Source of the DNA: an uncultured Bacteroidota bacterium
GTDB lineage: Bacteria > Bacteroidota > Bacteroidia > Chitinophagales > Chitinophagaceae
Assembly (NCBI GenBank): GCA_903926855.1
Contig: CAIYKV010000135.1
Location: forward strand, 1-36,727
Reading direction: 5' to 3'
DNA length: 36,727 nt
Part shown: positions 1 through 8,629 of the stretch, piece by piece
Position numbering within the stretch: position 1 is the first letter of the stretch
How the letters are laid out: each line of letters opens with the position of its first letter
Notes under the pieces: model-generated
The model's input: only the letters and a program-made list of their open reading frames with translations
What the model was told of the DNA's origin: nothing
The model's database searches: none
Made by a program: the position numbers and the translations under genes

Positions 1-271
1 CAAAAGTTGGATACTCTCTGGAAGTGGAGCTTTTGTAAAGAGACAGAAAACGAAAAATTTCGATTGCCTGCACAAAAAAGAAGTTTAAACATAGAAATAG
101 GTCATATTGTAAATTTAATATTTATTTAAACTTATATCTAGTTTGATTAAATATCCCTTAAATGGCAATTTATTTAAGGTTATAATGCAACTTTTAATTT
201 ATTTGGGCGGTCGTTGCATATTACGACGGGTCAAATTTTGGGATAAACGGTCTAACATTAAAACTAACAAC

Positions 272-3200
272 ATGAGAAAAAAAATGCTTTTGAGCATTTG
301 TGCATTCGTTATGACCATCTTGGTCGGGTTTGCGCAAACTGCAACTATAACCGGTAAGGTTGTAGATGACAAAGGGGCTCCAATTCCGGGAGCTACGGTT
401 CTTGTAAAAGGCACCAAGACTGGTACCAGTGCCGGTGCAGATGGCTCTTTTTCTATTAAAGTGAAAACAGGTACTCCTCTGTTGATTACTGCATTGGGAT
501 TTGAAGAAAAGCAAGTGGCTACTTCTTCTTCCAATTTGTTGGTTAAATTAACTACAGACGTTAGAGCATTGAGTGAAGTAGTTGTTACTGGTGTGGGTGT
601 TGCTACCAGTAAACGTAAATTGGGTATAGCTGTTGATGCGGTAAGTGCCGCTGATTTACCTGCTGCTCCCACTGCTTCTATTGATCAGGCTTTGATCGGT
701 AAAATTTCAGGTGCGCAAATTTCCTCTATCAGTGGTAACCCCGGCGATCCTGTGAACATCCTCTTAAGAGGTATCAATACCGTTCAGGGTGGTACTAAGC
801 CTCTGATCCTGGTGGATGGAGTAGAAGTACGTGCAACTGATATCAATTCATTAGATCTGAGCAATATTGAAAGAGTTGAGGTAGTTAAAGGTGCCGCTTC
901 TGCAACATTGTATGGTGCCCAGGGTGCCAACGGTGTTATCCAGATCATCACCAAAAAAGGTAGAGTAGGTGCTACTGCTATCAATTATTCTTCCAGCTAT
1001 GCTAGTAACGAATATATCAATAGCGGTAATGTTCACAAAGCAACAATGCATCCTTATATTACAGATGCCAGTGGTAATTTAGCTACCGCTGCTGGGGTTC
1101 CGCTTACTTATGATCAGTATGGTAACCTGCCAGGTATTTCTTATGTATATGGTGGTGCAGCCAGAGCGGGTTTATACACTCCAACCGGTTTGAACAATGC
1201 AAACCATCCCTATGTAGGTAATATTAAATATTACGATCAATTCAAAGAAGTATTCCAAAAAGGAAGTACTTTAAACAATATTCTCAATATTTCAGGCGCT
1301 ACTGATAAAAGCGATTACAGTATTTCAGTTTCTAACAACCATACTGTTAGCCCTGTAATGCAAAATGGTTATGTAGACAGAACCAATCTTACTGCTAACT
1401 TGGGTACAGAATTGTTCAAAGGTTTTAAGATCAGATCAGTTACCCAATTAGTGTATACTAAAAATACGTTGGTTCCAGGTTTGGGTGCTGCAGGTGGTCA
1501 GGGTTATGGATATGGTAATTCAACGGGAAGTGTAGGTCAGATTTTCGGCTTCCTGAACACGTCTCCTTTCTTTAACCTTCAAGCAAAACTGGCTGATGGA
1601 ACTTATGCCAACCACGTTTTAGGAGGCAGCTATTTGAGTGTTAACTCAAGCAATCCTTTCTATTACCAGGAATATGCTGCTGGATTGGATAATAAAATTG
1701 ATGTTATACAAAGTTTTGACGCAAATTACCGTGTAAATAAATTTGTAGAACTGGATGCCAAATATGGTATGAACTTCCGCACAGAAAATGCAAGATGGAC
1801 ATATCAAAACCAGTCAACAAATATCAATTCAAACTATTATAGCTCTTATGCGGGAGCTTATAATGGAACAGATAATACTGGGGAAATTGATAATTTCCAA
1901 TATAATACTACCTTCCAGAATTTCCTAGCAAATGCTACCATCAGAACTGATTTCCAGAAAGATTTTCATAGCAAACTGCCTATTACCACTACTACCAAAA
2001 TAGGGTTTGATTATAGAAAAAATATTTACAGAGAGTATGATACATACGGACAGTCTTTACCATTGGTACCACCTATCAATATCGGATCTACTTCTGCTCA
2101 GTATGTAATTGAAGATTATTATGAACCAAAAATAACCTATGGTTATCTGGTAGATCAAACCATTAACTATGGTGATTATGGCGGAATTGCCGGTGGTTTC
2201 AGAAGTGACTGGTCATCAGCATTCGGTGGTGGTTCTTCACCCTTTACATTCCCACACGTAAACGGATTTTTTAATCCTTCTTCCTTTGATTTCTGGAAGA
2301 GCGGTTTATCTTCTGTATTGAATTATTTTAAAGTAAGAGCTGCTTACGGTGAGGCGGGTATACAGCCTGGTCCTTTCCAACGTTATCCAGTATTAAATCA
2401 AGGAGATATTGGAACCACTTTGACTTATAGCTTACCTTCTACTTTGAATAATCCAAACCTTCAGGTAGAAGTTACCAAAGAGTTTGAAACTGGTTTTGAC
2501 TTCTCTATTACAGGTGGTCATTCAAATTGGTTCAGTACCATCAATGGATCTGCTACTTATTGGAATCGTTCCAGTGCAAACGTGATCTATAATATCTCTG
2601 CTCCGCCTTCAACAGGTGTAACAGGATTAACAACCAATGCGATCACGATGGCATCACATGGTATCGAGTTTTCAGTAAATACTCCCATTTACAGGTCTAA
2701 AGACTGGAACTGGAACCTGACTACGAATTTTGGAAAGCAGACTTCAATGATCAAAACCATTTCTGGTGGTAATGATATTATCCTAACTTCTGCAGCCGGT
2801 AGTTCTGCCCTGGTATTGAAACAAGGTCAAACCATTGGACAGTTATTTGGTCACCATACTATTACCAATGTTAACCAAACTGATCCAAACGGTAATTTAT
2901 ATATTCCTAAAGCTAATGATGGACAGTATGTAACAGTAGACGGACGTTTGGTGGATACTACTACTAAACAAATTCAGTTTACTCCTGATAAATATGGTAT
3001 TGGAGATCCCAATCCTAAGTTTAACATGTCATTTATCAACTCTGTCAGCTATAAATTCATCACATTGTCATTCCAGATTGACTGGGTTTACGGAAGTCAC
3101 CTGTATAACCAAACCAAAGAGTGGATGTCAAGAGATGGAATCAGTGGTGATTTTGAGAAAGTGGTTAATGTGAATGGTCACGTAGGGGCATGGTCTAACT

Positions 3201-3529
3201 ATTGGGCTAGTCCTTACTACAATATCCTCGGTAGTACACACGGTGGAGATAATGATGGAACCAGGGATTACTATTATGAAAACGCTTCATTTGCCCGTTT
3301 GAGAAATATCTCATTGGCATTTGATCTTACAAAAGCTGTTAATCTGAAATACTTTAAGAGAATACAATTGGTTCTTTCCGGACGTAACCTGGTTACCATT
3401 ACCAAGTATACCGGATTTGATCCTGAAGTTAGTTCAGGTGCGGTTAACTCTGCTTTCGATAGAGGTGTTGATAACAGTACAATTCCTAACATTAAATCAT
3501 ACCAGATTGGACTGAATGTAGGATTCTAA
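272..3529 (+). CDS. SusC/RagA-type TonB-dependent outer-membrane receptor
   Basis: Outer-membrane importer that, with its SusD partner, takes up an oligomeric nutrient using TonB energy. The frame stays open upstream to 143, but a clean signal peptide (MRKKMLLSICAFVMTILVG, ending near FAQ) begins at the ATG at 272, giving 1085 residues, a normal SusC length. A carboxypeptidase-regulatory-like beta-sandwich (ITGKVVDDKGAPIPGATV) spans about residues 25-87, then a TonB-box-like EVVVTG near 102-107, then the plug with LILVDGVEV, NIERVEVVKGAASATLYG and GVIQIITKKG, then a long beta-barrel. The SusD-like gene follows 25 bases downstream, so the two are co-transcribed. No glycoside hydrolase, sulfatase, peptidase or regulator lies beside the pair, so the substrate cannot be inferred. 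The 271 bases upstream are AT-rich and hold no gene or promoter that I can support. Confidence 0.95.
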   Translation: MRKKMLLSICAFVMTILVGFAQTATITGKVVDDKGAPIPGATVLVKGTKTGTSAGADGSFSIKVKTGTPLLITALGFEEKQVATSSSNLLVKLTTDVRALSEVVVTGVGVATSKRKLGIAVDAVSAADLPAAPTASIDQALIGKISGAQISSISGNPGDPVNILLRGINTVQGGTKPLILVDGVEVRATDINSLDLSNIERVEVVKGAASATLYGAQGANGVIQIITKKGRVGATAINYSSSYASNEYINSGNVHKATMHPYITDASGNLATAAGVPLTYDQYGNLPGISYVYGGAARAGLYTPTGLNNANHPYVGNIKYYDQFKEVFQKGSTLNNILNISGATDKSDYSISVSNNHTVSPVMQNGYVDRTNLTANLGTELFKGFKIRSVTQLVYTKNTLVPGLGAAGGQGYGYGNSTGSVGQIFGFLNTSPFFNLQAKLADGTYANHVLGGSYLSVNSSNPFYYQEYAAGLDNKIDVIQSFDANYRVNKFVELDAKYGMNFRTENARWTYQNQSTNINSNYYSSYAGAYNGTDNTGEIDNFQYNTTFQNFLANATIRTDFQKDFHSKLPITTTTKIGFDYRKNIYREYDTYGQSLPLVPPINIGSTSAQYVIEDYYEPKITYGYLVDQTINYGDYGGIAGGFRSDWSSAFGGGSSPFTFPHVNGFFNPSSFDFWKSGLSSVLNYFKVRAAYGEAGIQPGPFQRYPVLNQGDIGTTLTYSLPSTLNNPNLQVEVTKEFETGFDFSITGGHSNWFSTINGSATYWNRSSANVIYNISAPPSTGVTGLTTNAITMASHGIEFSVNTPIYRSKDWNWNLTTNFGKQTSMIKTISGGNDIILTSAAGSSALVLKQGQTIGQLFGHHTITNVNQTDPNGNLYIPKANDGQYVTVDGRLVDTTTKQIQFTPDKYGIGDPNPKFNMSFINSVSYKFITLSFQIDWVYGSHLYNQTKEWMSRDGISGDFEKVVNVNGHVGAWSNYWASPYYNILGSTHGGDNDGTRDYYYENASFARLRNISLAFDLTKAVNLKYFKRIQLVLSGRNLVTITKYTGFDPEVSSGAVNSAFDRGVDNSTIPNIKSYQIGLNVGF

Positions 3530-3554
3530 TATTAACCCATCAAAAACAAAAGAA

Positions 3555-5240
3555 ATGAGAAAATATAAATTGATATACATAGTTGTTGGTGCAATGATTA
3601 TTGCAGGAACAGCTTGTAAAAAACAACTGAATGTAGGGAACCCGAATTCCCCCACTATTTCAGGAAATGCGAATACCGAAGCAGGACTTTATGCCCTTAC
3701 ACAAGGAGCCACTTTTATCAATGGTTTTGTGAATGGAGATGGCTGGTTGGGAAACAGTTATTTTTCCCTTCCCTGGGGATATAGTGAATTGCTCGCAGAT
3801 AATGTGGGAGCAGATGCTGCCAACCAGGAAATCAGTGTGGTATCGGTTCCTGATTTAGTTACCTATGGAGCAGGTTTAACACTAGCCAATAACTCACCCC
3901 ATATCGGCTTTATCAGGTCGTATAATACCCGGGCTAATACAGGTGCTGGTAACAATGTTCTTTATTATCAGTGGACTAATATGTATGCTTTGAACGCAGC
4001 TTGCAATACCATTCTGAATACTGTAGGTACCATAAGCTTCAGCGGTGATGCAGCTTCAAGGGCTAATACAGTAAAAGCCTGGTGCTACTGGTGGAAAGGC
4101 TATGCGTATGCATCAATTGGAAGTCAATATTATTCAGGATTGATCATTGATAATTATAATGGAACTAGCAATGTATACAAAGTCAAAGATTCTATCATTG
4201 CTCGTTCTAACTATTATTATAATTTAGCTGCTACCACAATTGGTGCGATTACAAGTACTTCAGATTATACAACAGTGCTTAGTCAATTAATACCTAGTGC
4301 ATTCCAGGTGGGTTATGGTCAGGTTCCTACTACAGCAATGTGGTTGAGAAATATCAATACAATGTTAGCCAGGAATATTATGGCAAATAAGCTAAACCCT
4401 TTTGTAAATGGAAAGGTGAATGCAACTATTGGCAAATCAAGTACTTCTGTAATGACTGCTGCTGATTGGAACAATGTGCTTACGCTTACTCAAAAAGGGG
4501 TTCAACAGGGAGACAATGTATTTACTGGTAGAGCAAGTTCAGCAAATGCGATATTTTCTGCATTAGGTGGTACAGTTGCTGCTATGACTGCAAAAACTAA
4601 CACCAACGCCACTTTTAAAATTACAGAACGCTTTATTCAAAATTATGGTGCTGGCGATTTGAGATTGACAACCAATTTCAATACTGCTACTCGTTACAAT
4701 AACCCTGGATTTACTACACGCTATTCTTTGATTGACTGTTCAACAGGACCTGGTACACCCACTTCCGCTTCAACAGTTCAATTAGCAAATCTTAACCCGG
4801 GAGCTTATCAGGCGTATATTGGTACCAGCTTTGAAGAAAATCAGTTAATGCAGGCAGAAGCCCAAATCATGCTGGGAAATACAAATGCGGGTTTGGCTTT
4901 GGTTGATGCAGTAAGAACTTATCAGGGTGCAGGTGTTCCTGCAGTTGCAGGTACAGGTCTTACTCAGGCACAGGCAATGGCACAACTCACCAGTGAAAGC
5001 AGAGTAGCTCTGGTATTCAGAGGGCTTTCTTACTACAATGCAAGAAGATGGGGATGGATTTATTCTGTTGCTAATGGTGGAGGTTACTATAATGGTACTT
5101 TCCTGACAGTAGCCGGAGTAGTCTATAACAATGCAACCTTTAGTTATAACTTCCTTGACTACTGGGATGTTCCAGCTGATGAGTCAGTGTTGAACCCTCC
5201 CGGAGCAGGAAGTGCTGCAACAGTGAATCCTAATTTCTAA
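3555..5240 (+). CDS. SusD/RagB-type surface lipoprotein
   Basis: Surface lipoprotein that caps the SusC barrel and binds the ligand before import. The first 21 residues form a lipoprotein signal with lipobox AGTAC, so Cys21 should be lipidated and the protein anchored to the outer membrane. The 561-residue length fits the family. TPR-like helical segments typical of SusD are visible (EENQLMQAEAQIMLGNTNAG; ESRVALVFRGLSYYNARRWG, the usual C-terminal region before the final loop). It follows the SusC gene after 25 bases and is followed within about 30 bases by a strong terminator, so the operon has just these two genes. The extended GAGAG/NPN tail is ordinary for the family. Ligand unknown. Confidence 0.93.
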   Translation: MRKYKLIYIVVGAMIIAGTACKKQLNVGNPNSPTISGNANTEAGLYALTQGATFINGFVNGDGWLGNSYFSLPWGYSELLADNVGADAANQEISVVSVPDLVTYGAGLTLANNSPHIGFIRSYNTRANTGAGNNVLYYQWTNMYALNAACNTILNTVGTISFSGDAASRANTVKAWCYWWKGYAYASIGSQYYSGLIIDNYNGTSNVYKVKDSIIARSNYYYNLAATTIGAITSTSDYTTVLSQLIPSAFQVGYGQVPTTAMWLRNINTMLARNIMANKLNPFVNGKVNATIGKSSTSVMTAADWNNVLTLTQKGVQQGDNVFTGRASSANAIFSALGGTVAAMTAKTNTNATFKITERFIQNYGAGDLRLTTNFNTATRYNNPGFTTRYSLIDCSTGPGTPTSASTVQLANLNPGAYQAYIGTSFEENQLMQAEAQIMLGNTNAGLALVDAVRTYQGAGVPAVAGTGLTQAQAMAQLTSESRVALVFRGLSYYNARRWGWIYSVANGGGYYNGTFLTVAGVVYNNATFSYNFLDYWDVPADESVLNPPGAGSAATVNPNF

Positions 5241-5266
5241 GGAGATACTACTACTATACCAAAAAC

Positions 5267-5298
5267 AAAAAGGGCTGTCTGAAAAGACGGCCCTTTTT
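5267..5298 (+). terminator. Rho-independent terminator of the susCD operon
   Basis: A 14-base-pair stem (AAAAAGGGCTGTCT with AGACGGCCCTTTTT, one T-G pair) closes a GAAA tetraloop at 5281-5284, and the 3' arm runs into a six-T tract. It lies 26 bases after the susD stop. The A-rich 5' flank gives a T-run on the other strand too, so it may also stop transcription arriving from the convergent RNase gene. Confidence 0.9.
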
Positions 5299-5374
5299 TA
5301 TAGGGTTAGAAAATTATGTAAGCAGTTAGTCCTCTATTATTTCTGAAAAGAGATTTACTTAGGTTTTACTTTAA

Positions 5375-6925
5375 TCAGAACTTGATTTCTTCTTCGTGTT
5401 CATTATAAAACTTGAAATCGATTAAATGGCAATTGGTATTGGCTTTTGCTTTCAAGTTGGTTTTGTATTTCCGTTTCCATTTTTTGAGAATGGAGGAAAA
5501 GAAACCTTTGGTCAGATACGCAAATACAATCGGATGCACTATCAGGGTCAGATTTTTATGACCATGTGTAATCAAATAGGATAAACGCTTTTCTATTTCA
5601 TCTTCCAGTAATAAAGTAGAAGATACTTTACCGGTTCCACTGCAAGCCGGACAATCCTCTGAAGTATTGATATTTACCTCAGGGCGCATTCTTTGCCTCG
5701 TTATTTGTGATAAGCCGAATTTTGAGATGGGTAAAACAGAATGCTTGGCACGATCTGTTTTCATATAGCCTTCCATGGCTTCATGCACTTTCCGTTTATT
5801 ATCCGGCAGCTTCATGTCAATAAAATCTACTACAATAATGCCACCAATATCTCTTAGGCGTAATTGACGTGCAATCTCTTCTGCCGCTTCCAGATTGGTT
5901 TCCAGGGCATTTTCTTCCTGGTTATTGCTAACACTTTTATAGCCACTGTTCACATCTATTACATGTAAAGCTTCTGTATGCTCAATAATCAGGTAGGCGC
6001 CACTGGGCAGGTTAACTGTTTTTCCAAAAGATGATTTCACCTGTTTGGTAACACCAAACTGATCAAATATGGGTAAGCCATTCTGGTAAAAAGAAACAAT
6101 ATCAATTTTATCCGGAGCAATTCTTTGAATATAGCTTTGGGTTACAGAAAAAAGGGCTTTATCGTTTACTACCACCTTATTAAAATCTGCACTAAGCAAA
6201 TCTCTAAGGATACTGGTGGTTTTATTTTCTTCGCTCATAATCCTTATGGGAGCCTGGGCGTTCTTTAGATTGGCCTGTATGGTTTTCCAGGTATCTACCA
6301 GTGATAACATATCCTGGTGAAGTTCAGCAGTCGTTTTTCCTTCTGCTGCTGTTCTTACAATCACCCCGAAATTTTTAGGGCGTATGGCTTCGACAATCTT
6401 ATGTAATCTTTTTCTTTCTTCAGAAGAATGTATTTTCTTGGAAACCGCTACAATTTCATTGAAAGGGGTAACTACTACAAATCTTCCGGGAAGAGATAAT
6501 TCGCAACTTAATCGGGGTCCTTTGGCAGCAATGGGTTCTTTTAGTATCTGGACCAGTACATTCGGTTTGCCGTTGAGTACTTCATTAATCTTACCGGTTT
6601 TAACGATCTCAGGTTCTGATCTGAAATTGCCAAAATCAAATCCATTCTCTTCTTTATCATGCATGGCCAACTGCGTGAATTTGAGAATGGAGCGGATATA
6701 GGGACTCAGATCTGTATAATGCAGAAATGCATCTTTCTCAAATCCTACGTCCACAAAAGCGGCGTTTAGTCCGGGTATCAATTTCTTTACTTTCCCCAGA
6801 TAGAGATCCCCTACGGCGAAATTGGCATCAGTTTTTTCACTGTGCAGTTCTACCAGTTTTTTATCCTCCAGAAATGCGATTTCCACACCTGAGGGAGCAG
6901 CATTAATAATCAGTTCTTTGTTCAC
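5375..6925 (-). CDS. rng: Ribonuclease E/G family endoribonuclease
   Basis: Single-strand-specific endoribonuclease for rRNA maturation and mRNA decay. At 516 residues it has RNase G size and lacks the RNase E scaffold tail. An S1-like RNA-binding segment occupies about residues 36-120 (GDLYLGKVKKLIPGLNAAFVD). The two metal-binding catalytic aspartates are in HVIDVNSG (D324) and IVVDFIDM (D367), equivalent to E. coli RNase E D303 and D346. The zinc-link motif CPACSGTG (C425, C428) would join subunits. The ATG at 6925 is the only sensible start, since NKELIINAAP is the family N-terminus. The gene lies 204 bases downstream of a tiny ribosomal-type gene on the same strand, and the gap holds two competing hairpins that could regulate it. 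All key residues are intact. Confidence 0.95.
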   Translation of the reverse strand: MNKELIINAAPSGVEIAFLEDKKLVELHSEKTDANFAVGDLYLGKVKKLIPGLNAAFVDVGFEKDAFLHYTDLSPYIRSILKFTQLAMHDKEENGFDFGNFRSEPEIVKTGKINEVLNGKPNVLVQILKEPIAAKGPRLSCELSLPGRFVVVTPFNEIVAVSKKIHSSEERKRLHKIVEAIRPKNFGVIVRTAAEGKTTAELHQDMLSLVDTWKTIQANLKNAQAPIRIMSEENKTTSILRDLLSADFNKVVVNDKALFSVTQSYIQRIAPDKIDIVSFYQNGLPIFDQFGVTKQVKSSFGKTVNLPSGAYLIIEHTEALHVIDVNSGYKSVSNNQEENALETNLEAAEEIARQLRLRDIGGIIVVDFIDMKLPDNKRKVHEAMEGYMKTDRAKHSVLPISKFGLSQITRQRMRPEVNINTSEDCPACSGTGKVSSTLLLEDEIEKRLSYLITHGHKNLTLIVHPIVFAYLTKGFFSSILKKWKRKYKTNLKAKANTNCHLIDFKFYNEHEEEIKF

Positions 6926-7053
6926 AAAATGGCAACTTTTAAATACAAAATCACTAGCCGGCTTGCAGCACTATATCAACATACACCTATATCTGTATTA
7001 TCCGCCACCTGATCAGGAAGGAAAAGGTAAAAGTTGCAGCGTAGGAAAGGCAG

Positions 7054-7103
7054 TGGCGAAACTCAGTAAAGTGTAAAATGCAGTTTCGCCAGAGCGAAAC
7101 TGC
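7054..7103 (-). promoter_or_regulatory. Two mutually exclusive hairpins in the RNase G leader
   Basis: Stem A pairs 7080-7089 (GCAGTTTCGC) with 7094-7103 (GCGAAACTGC), ten perfect pairs around a four-base loop. Stem B pairs 7054-7063 (TGGCGAAACT) with 7082-7091 (AGTTTCGCCA), also ten perfect pairs. Both need 7082-7089, so only one can form. On the minus strand stem A is made first and stem B competes as transcription proceeds, about 130 bases before the RNase start. Stem A is followed by ATTTTA rather than a real U-tract, so simple termination is uncertain. Seen: the pairing. Inferred: a role as attenuator, RNase-cleaved leader, or the 3' end of the upstream small mRNA. Confidence 0.45.
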
Positions 7104-7129
7104 AGGTAATTATATTGTCAAACTAAGAA

Positions 7130-7225
7130 TTATTTATTCTTTTTCTTATGACGATTCTTTCTTAAACGTTTTTTACGTTTGTGCGTCGCAATTTTATGAC
7201 GTTTTCTCTTCTTACCACAAGGCAT
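7130..7225 (-). CDS. Very basic 31-residue ribosomal-type protein (AURKAIP1/COX24 domain, bS22/mS38-like)
   Basis: Reading leftwards from the ATG at 7225 gives a 31-residue protein starting MPCGKKRKRHKIATHKRKKR and ending in HKKKNK before a TAA. Over half of its residues are Lys, Arg or His. The GKKRKRHKxATHKRKKRLRKNRHK pattern is, from memory, the short Bacteroidota family annotated as AURKAIP1/COX24-domain proteins, related to the mitoribosomal protein mS38 and actinobacterial bS22; these sit near the decoding centre of the small subunit. It follows the TPR gene by 31 bases and precedes the RNase G gene, which suits a ribosome or RNA-metabolism operon. It is too short for most ORF callers. 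The main uncertainty is the exact family name, not whether it is coding. Confidence 0.8.
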   Translation of the reverse strand: MPCGKKRKRHKIATHKRKKRLRKNRHKKKNK

Positions 7226-7256
7226 ACACGGAGTAATTTTAGGTTGTTAAATAATT

Positions 7257-8105
7257 TTATTTTTTTAATTCAGTGATCCGTTTGTCAATTTCTGCTTTTG
7301 CTTCCGGTACGTTCACCATTTTCTTGATGACTTCATACCATTTAATCGCGTTGATTTTATCCCCTTTCAGATCATAGGATTCGGCCATATTCAGGGTCGC
7401 TTCCATATTATCCGGGTGTTTCTTTACAATCAATTCGAAACGTTCAATCGCTTTATCATACTGCCCGCTTTTCTTTCCTCCCAATCCCAATATCATCTGG
7501 GCATATACATTATCCGGATTTTTTTGTACAATTTCCCGGATAGGTGCGATACCCTGCATCGGATTATCAGAGATATTCCCGAAAATATAGCAGGCACCCA
7601 AACCTATTTTACTGGAATCGTTGGCCGGATTAATGACCAGGGCTTTTTCTAAAAGAACTTTTGCGTTCACTGCCAGCCAGTTTTGCATAGCGGGTTGTGA
7701 CTCTGTCATTAGGTTATCTAAAAACAGATGGGCGGCAAAGGTGAGGCTTTTTTCAGAATTTTCCAACTTCGCGGCTTCCGCATTATAATATGCGTAAGGT
7801 TCAAAAATATGAGCCGAATCGGCCCAAAACCCTGCCAGTTTACGATATACCTGTAATTGTTGCTCTTTTACATCACCTCTTACCACAGCAGATTCAAGCT
7901 GCATGAGGCGTTGGGATTGAGCCGGACTGATCTTTTCCTTAGCTTTTTGAAGAAGATCTTCAAATTTAATTGTCTGATTAACAGGTTGTTGTGCAGTTTG
8001 TGGGTTAGTATTTGCATTTTTTGGCGAAACCGTATTACCAAATACCAGTAGTCCGATAAATAATACGATTGCCCCACCAATTAGTGCCCATTGTTGTTTT
8101 TTCAC
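7257..8105 (-). CDS. Membrane-anchored tetratricopeptide repeat protein
   Basis: A 282-residue protein with a single N-terminal membrane segment (WALIGGAIVLFIGLLVFG, about residues 6-23), a low-complexity Asn/Gln/Pro linker (about 30-45) and a helical C-terminal domain. TPR units are visible at about residues 160-275 (LEKALVINPANDSSKIGLGA; YDKAIERFELIVKKHPDNME; GDKINAIKWYEVIKKM). The domain most likely lies in the periplasm as a protein-protein scaffold. It starts 22 bases after the HU-like gene and ends 31 bases before the small basic gene, so the three probably share a transcript. No catalytic motif is present. This TPR gene between HU and RNase G recurs in Bacteroidota as far as I recall, but I know no defined role. 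Confidence 0.85.
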   Translation of the reverse strand: MKKQQWALIGGAIVLFIGLLVFGNTVSPKNANTNPQTAQQPVNQTIKFEDLLQKAKEKISPAQSQRLMQLESAVVRGDVKEQQLQVYRKLAGFWADSAHIFEPYAYYNAEAAKLENSEKSLTFAAHLFLDNLMTESQPAMQNWLAVNAKVLLEKALVINPANDSSKIGLGACYIFGNISDNPMQGIAPIREIVQKNPDNVYAQMILGLGGKKSGQYDKAIERFELIVKKHPDNMEATLNMAESYDLKGDKINAIKWYEVIKKMVNVPEAKAEIDKRITELKK

Positions 8106-8127
8106 TTCAGGATTGCTTTTGGCAAAG

Positions 8128-8418
8128 TTAACCCGGCTTGTGTTTGCTTTTCACTTCGCTCACAAATTCTTTCGCAGGTTTAAAGGCTGGGATATAGTGC
8201 TCAGGAATTTCAACGGCCACATTCTTCTTGATATTGCGCCCGATTTTAGCTGCCCTTTTCTTGGTAATAAAGCTGCCAAATCCGCGTATATATATATTCT
8301 GGCCATTGGAAAGGCTTTCTTTTACCTCTTTAAACATGGTTTCGAGGGTAACCAATACATCCACTTTTGGAATACCGGTTTTGTCTGAAATCTGGTTGAT
8401 GAGATCTGATTTTCTCAT
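8128..8418 (-). CDS. HU/IHF-family histone-like DNA-binding protein
   Basis: A 96-residue DNA-bending nucleoid protein. The HU/IHF fold is clear: N-terminal helices (MRKSDLINQISDKTGIPK), the core IYIRGFGSFITKKRAAKIGR, the beta-arm region GRNIKKNVAVEIP and the closing PAFKPAKEFVSEVK. The arm carries the conserved proline (EIPEHY) that would intercalate into DNA. The last residues (KSKHKPG) are a short basic tail. It is the first gene of the leftward HU-TPR-small ribosomal protein-RNase G series and is divergent from mutY; the 211 bases between the two start codons must hold both promoters, but I find no good TAnnTTTG match there. HU and IHF subunits cannot be told apart from this sequence alone. 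Confidence 0.92.
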   Translation of the reverse strand: MRKSDLINQISDKTGIPKVDVLVTLETMFKEVKESLSNGQNIYIRGFGSFITKKRAAKIGRNIKKNVAVEIPEHYIPAFKPAKEFVSEVKSKHKPG

Positions 8419-8629
8419 ATGATCGTTTTATTTTGGATAGGAAACCTTAAAATAAGATAAAAAGATTGAAATATGCAAGGAAAGATAGAACAAATATTAT
8501 AGACGTTACTTATTGATAAATAAAAGGTTCAGTTGGGGAGCTTTTCAGAATACGCCATCTAAATTGCATTTATCCCTGAGAATAAACCGTTTTATATTCA
8601 ATTTAGGTGTTCTTTTATACCTATTTACT

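Noticed and set aside
1..142. Promoter of susC
   Set aside because: CTAGTTTG near 137 is one base short of TAnnTTTG and no -33 stands at a suitable distance.
143..271. N-terminal extension of the SusC frame by 43 codons
   Set aside because: The extra residues have no signal-peptide character, while the ATG at 272 starts a perfect one.
8513..8629. Longer MutY starting from TTG at 8513
   Set aside because: The ATG at 8630 gives exact E. coli-like numbering of all catalytic and cluster residues; the extension is not family-like.
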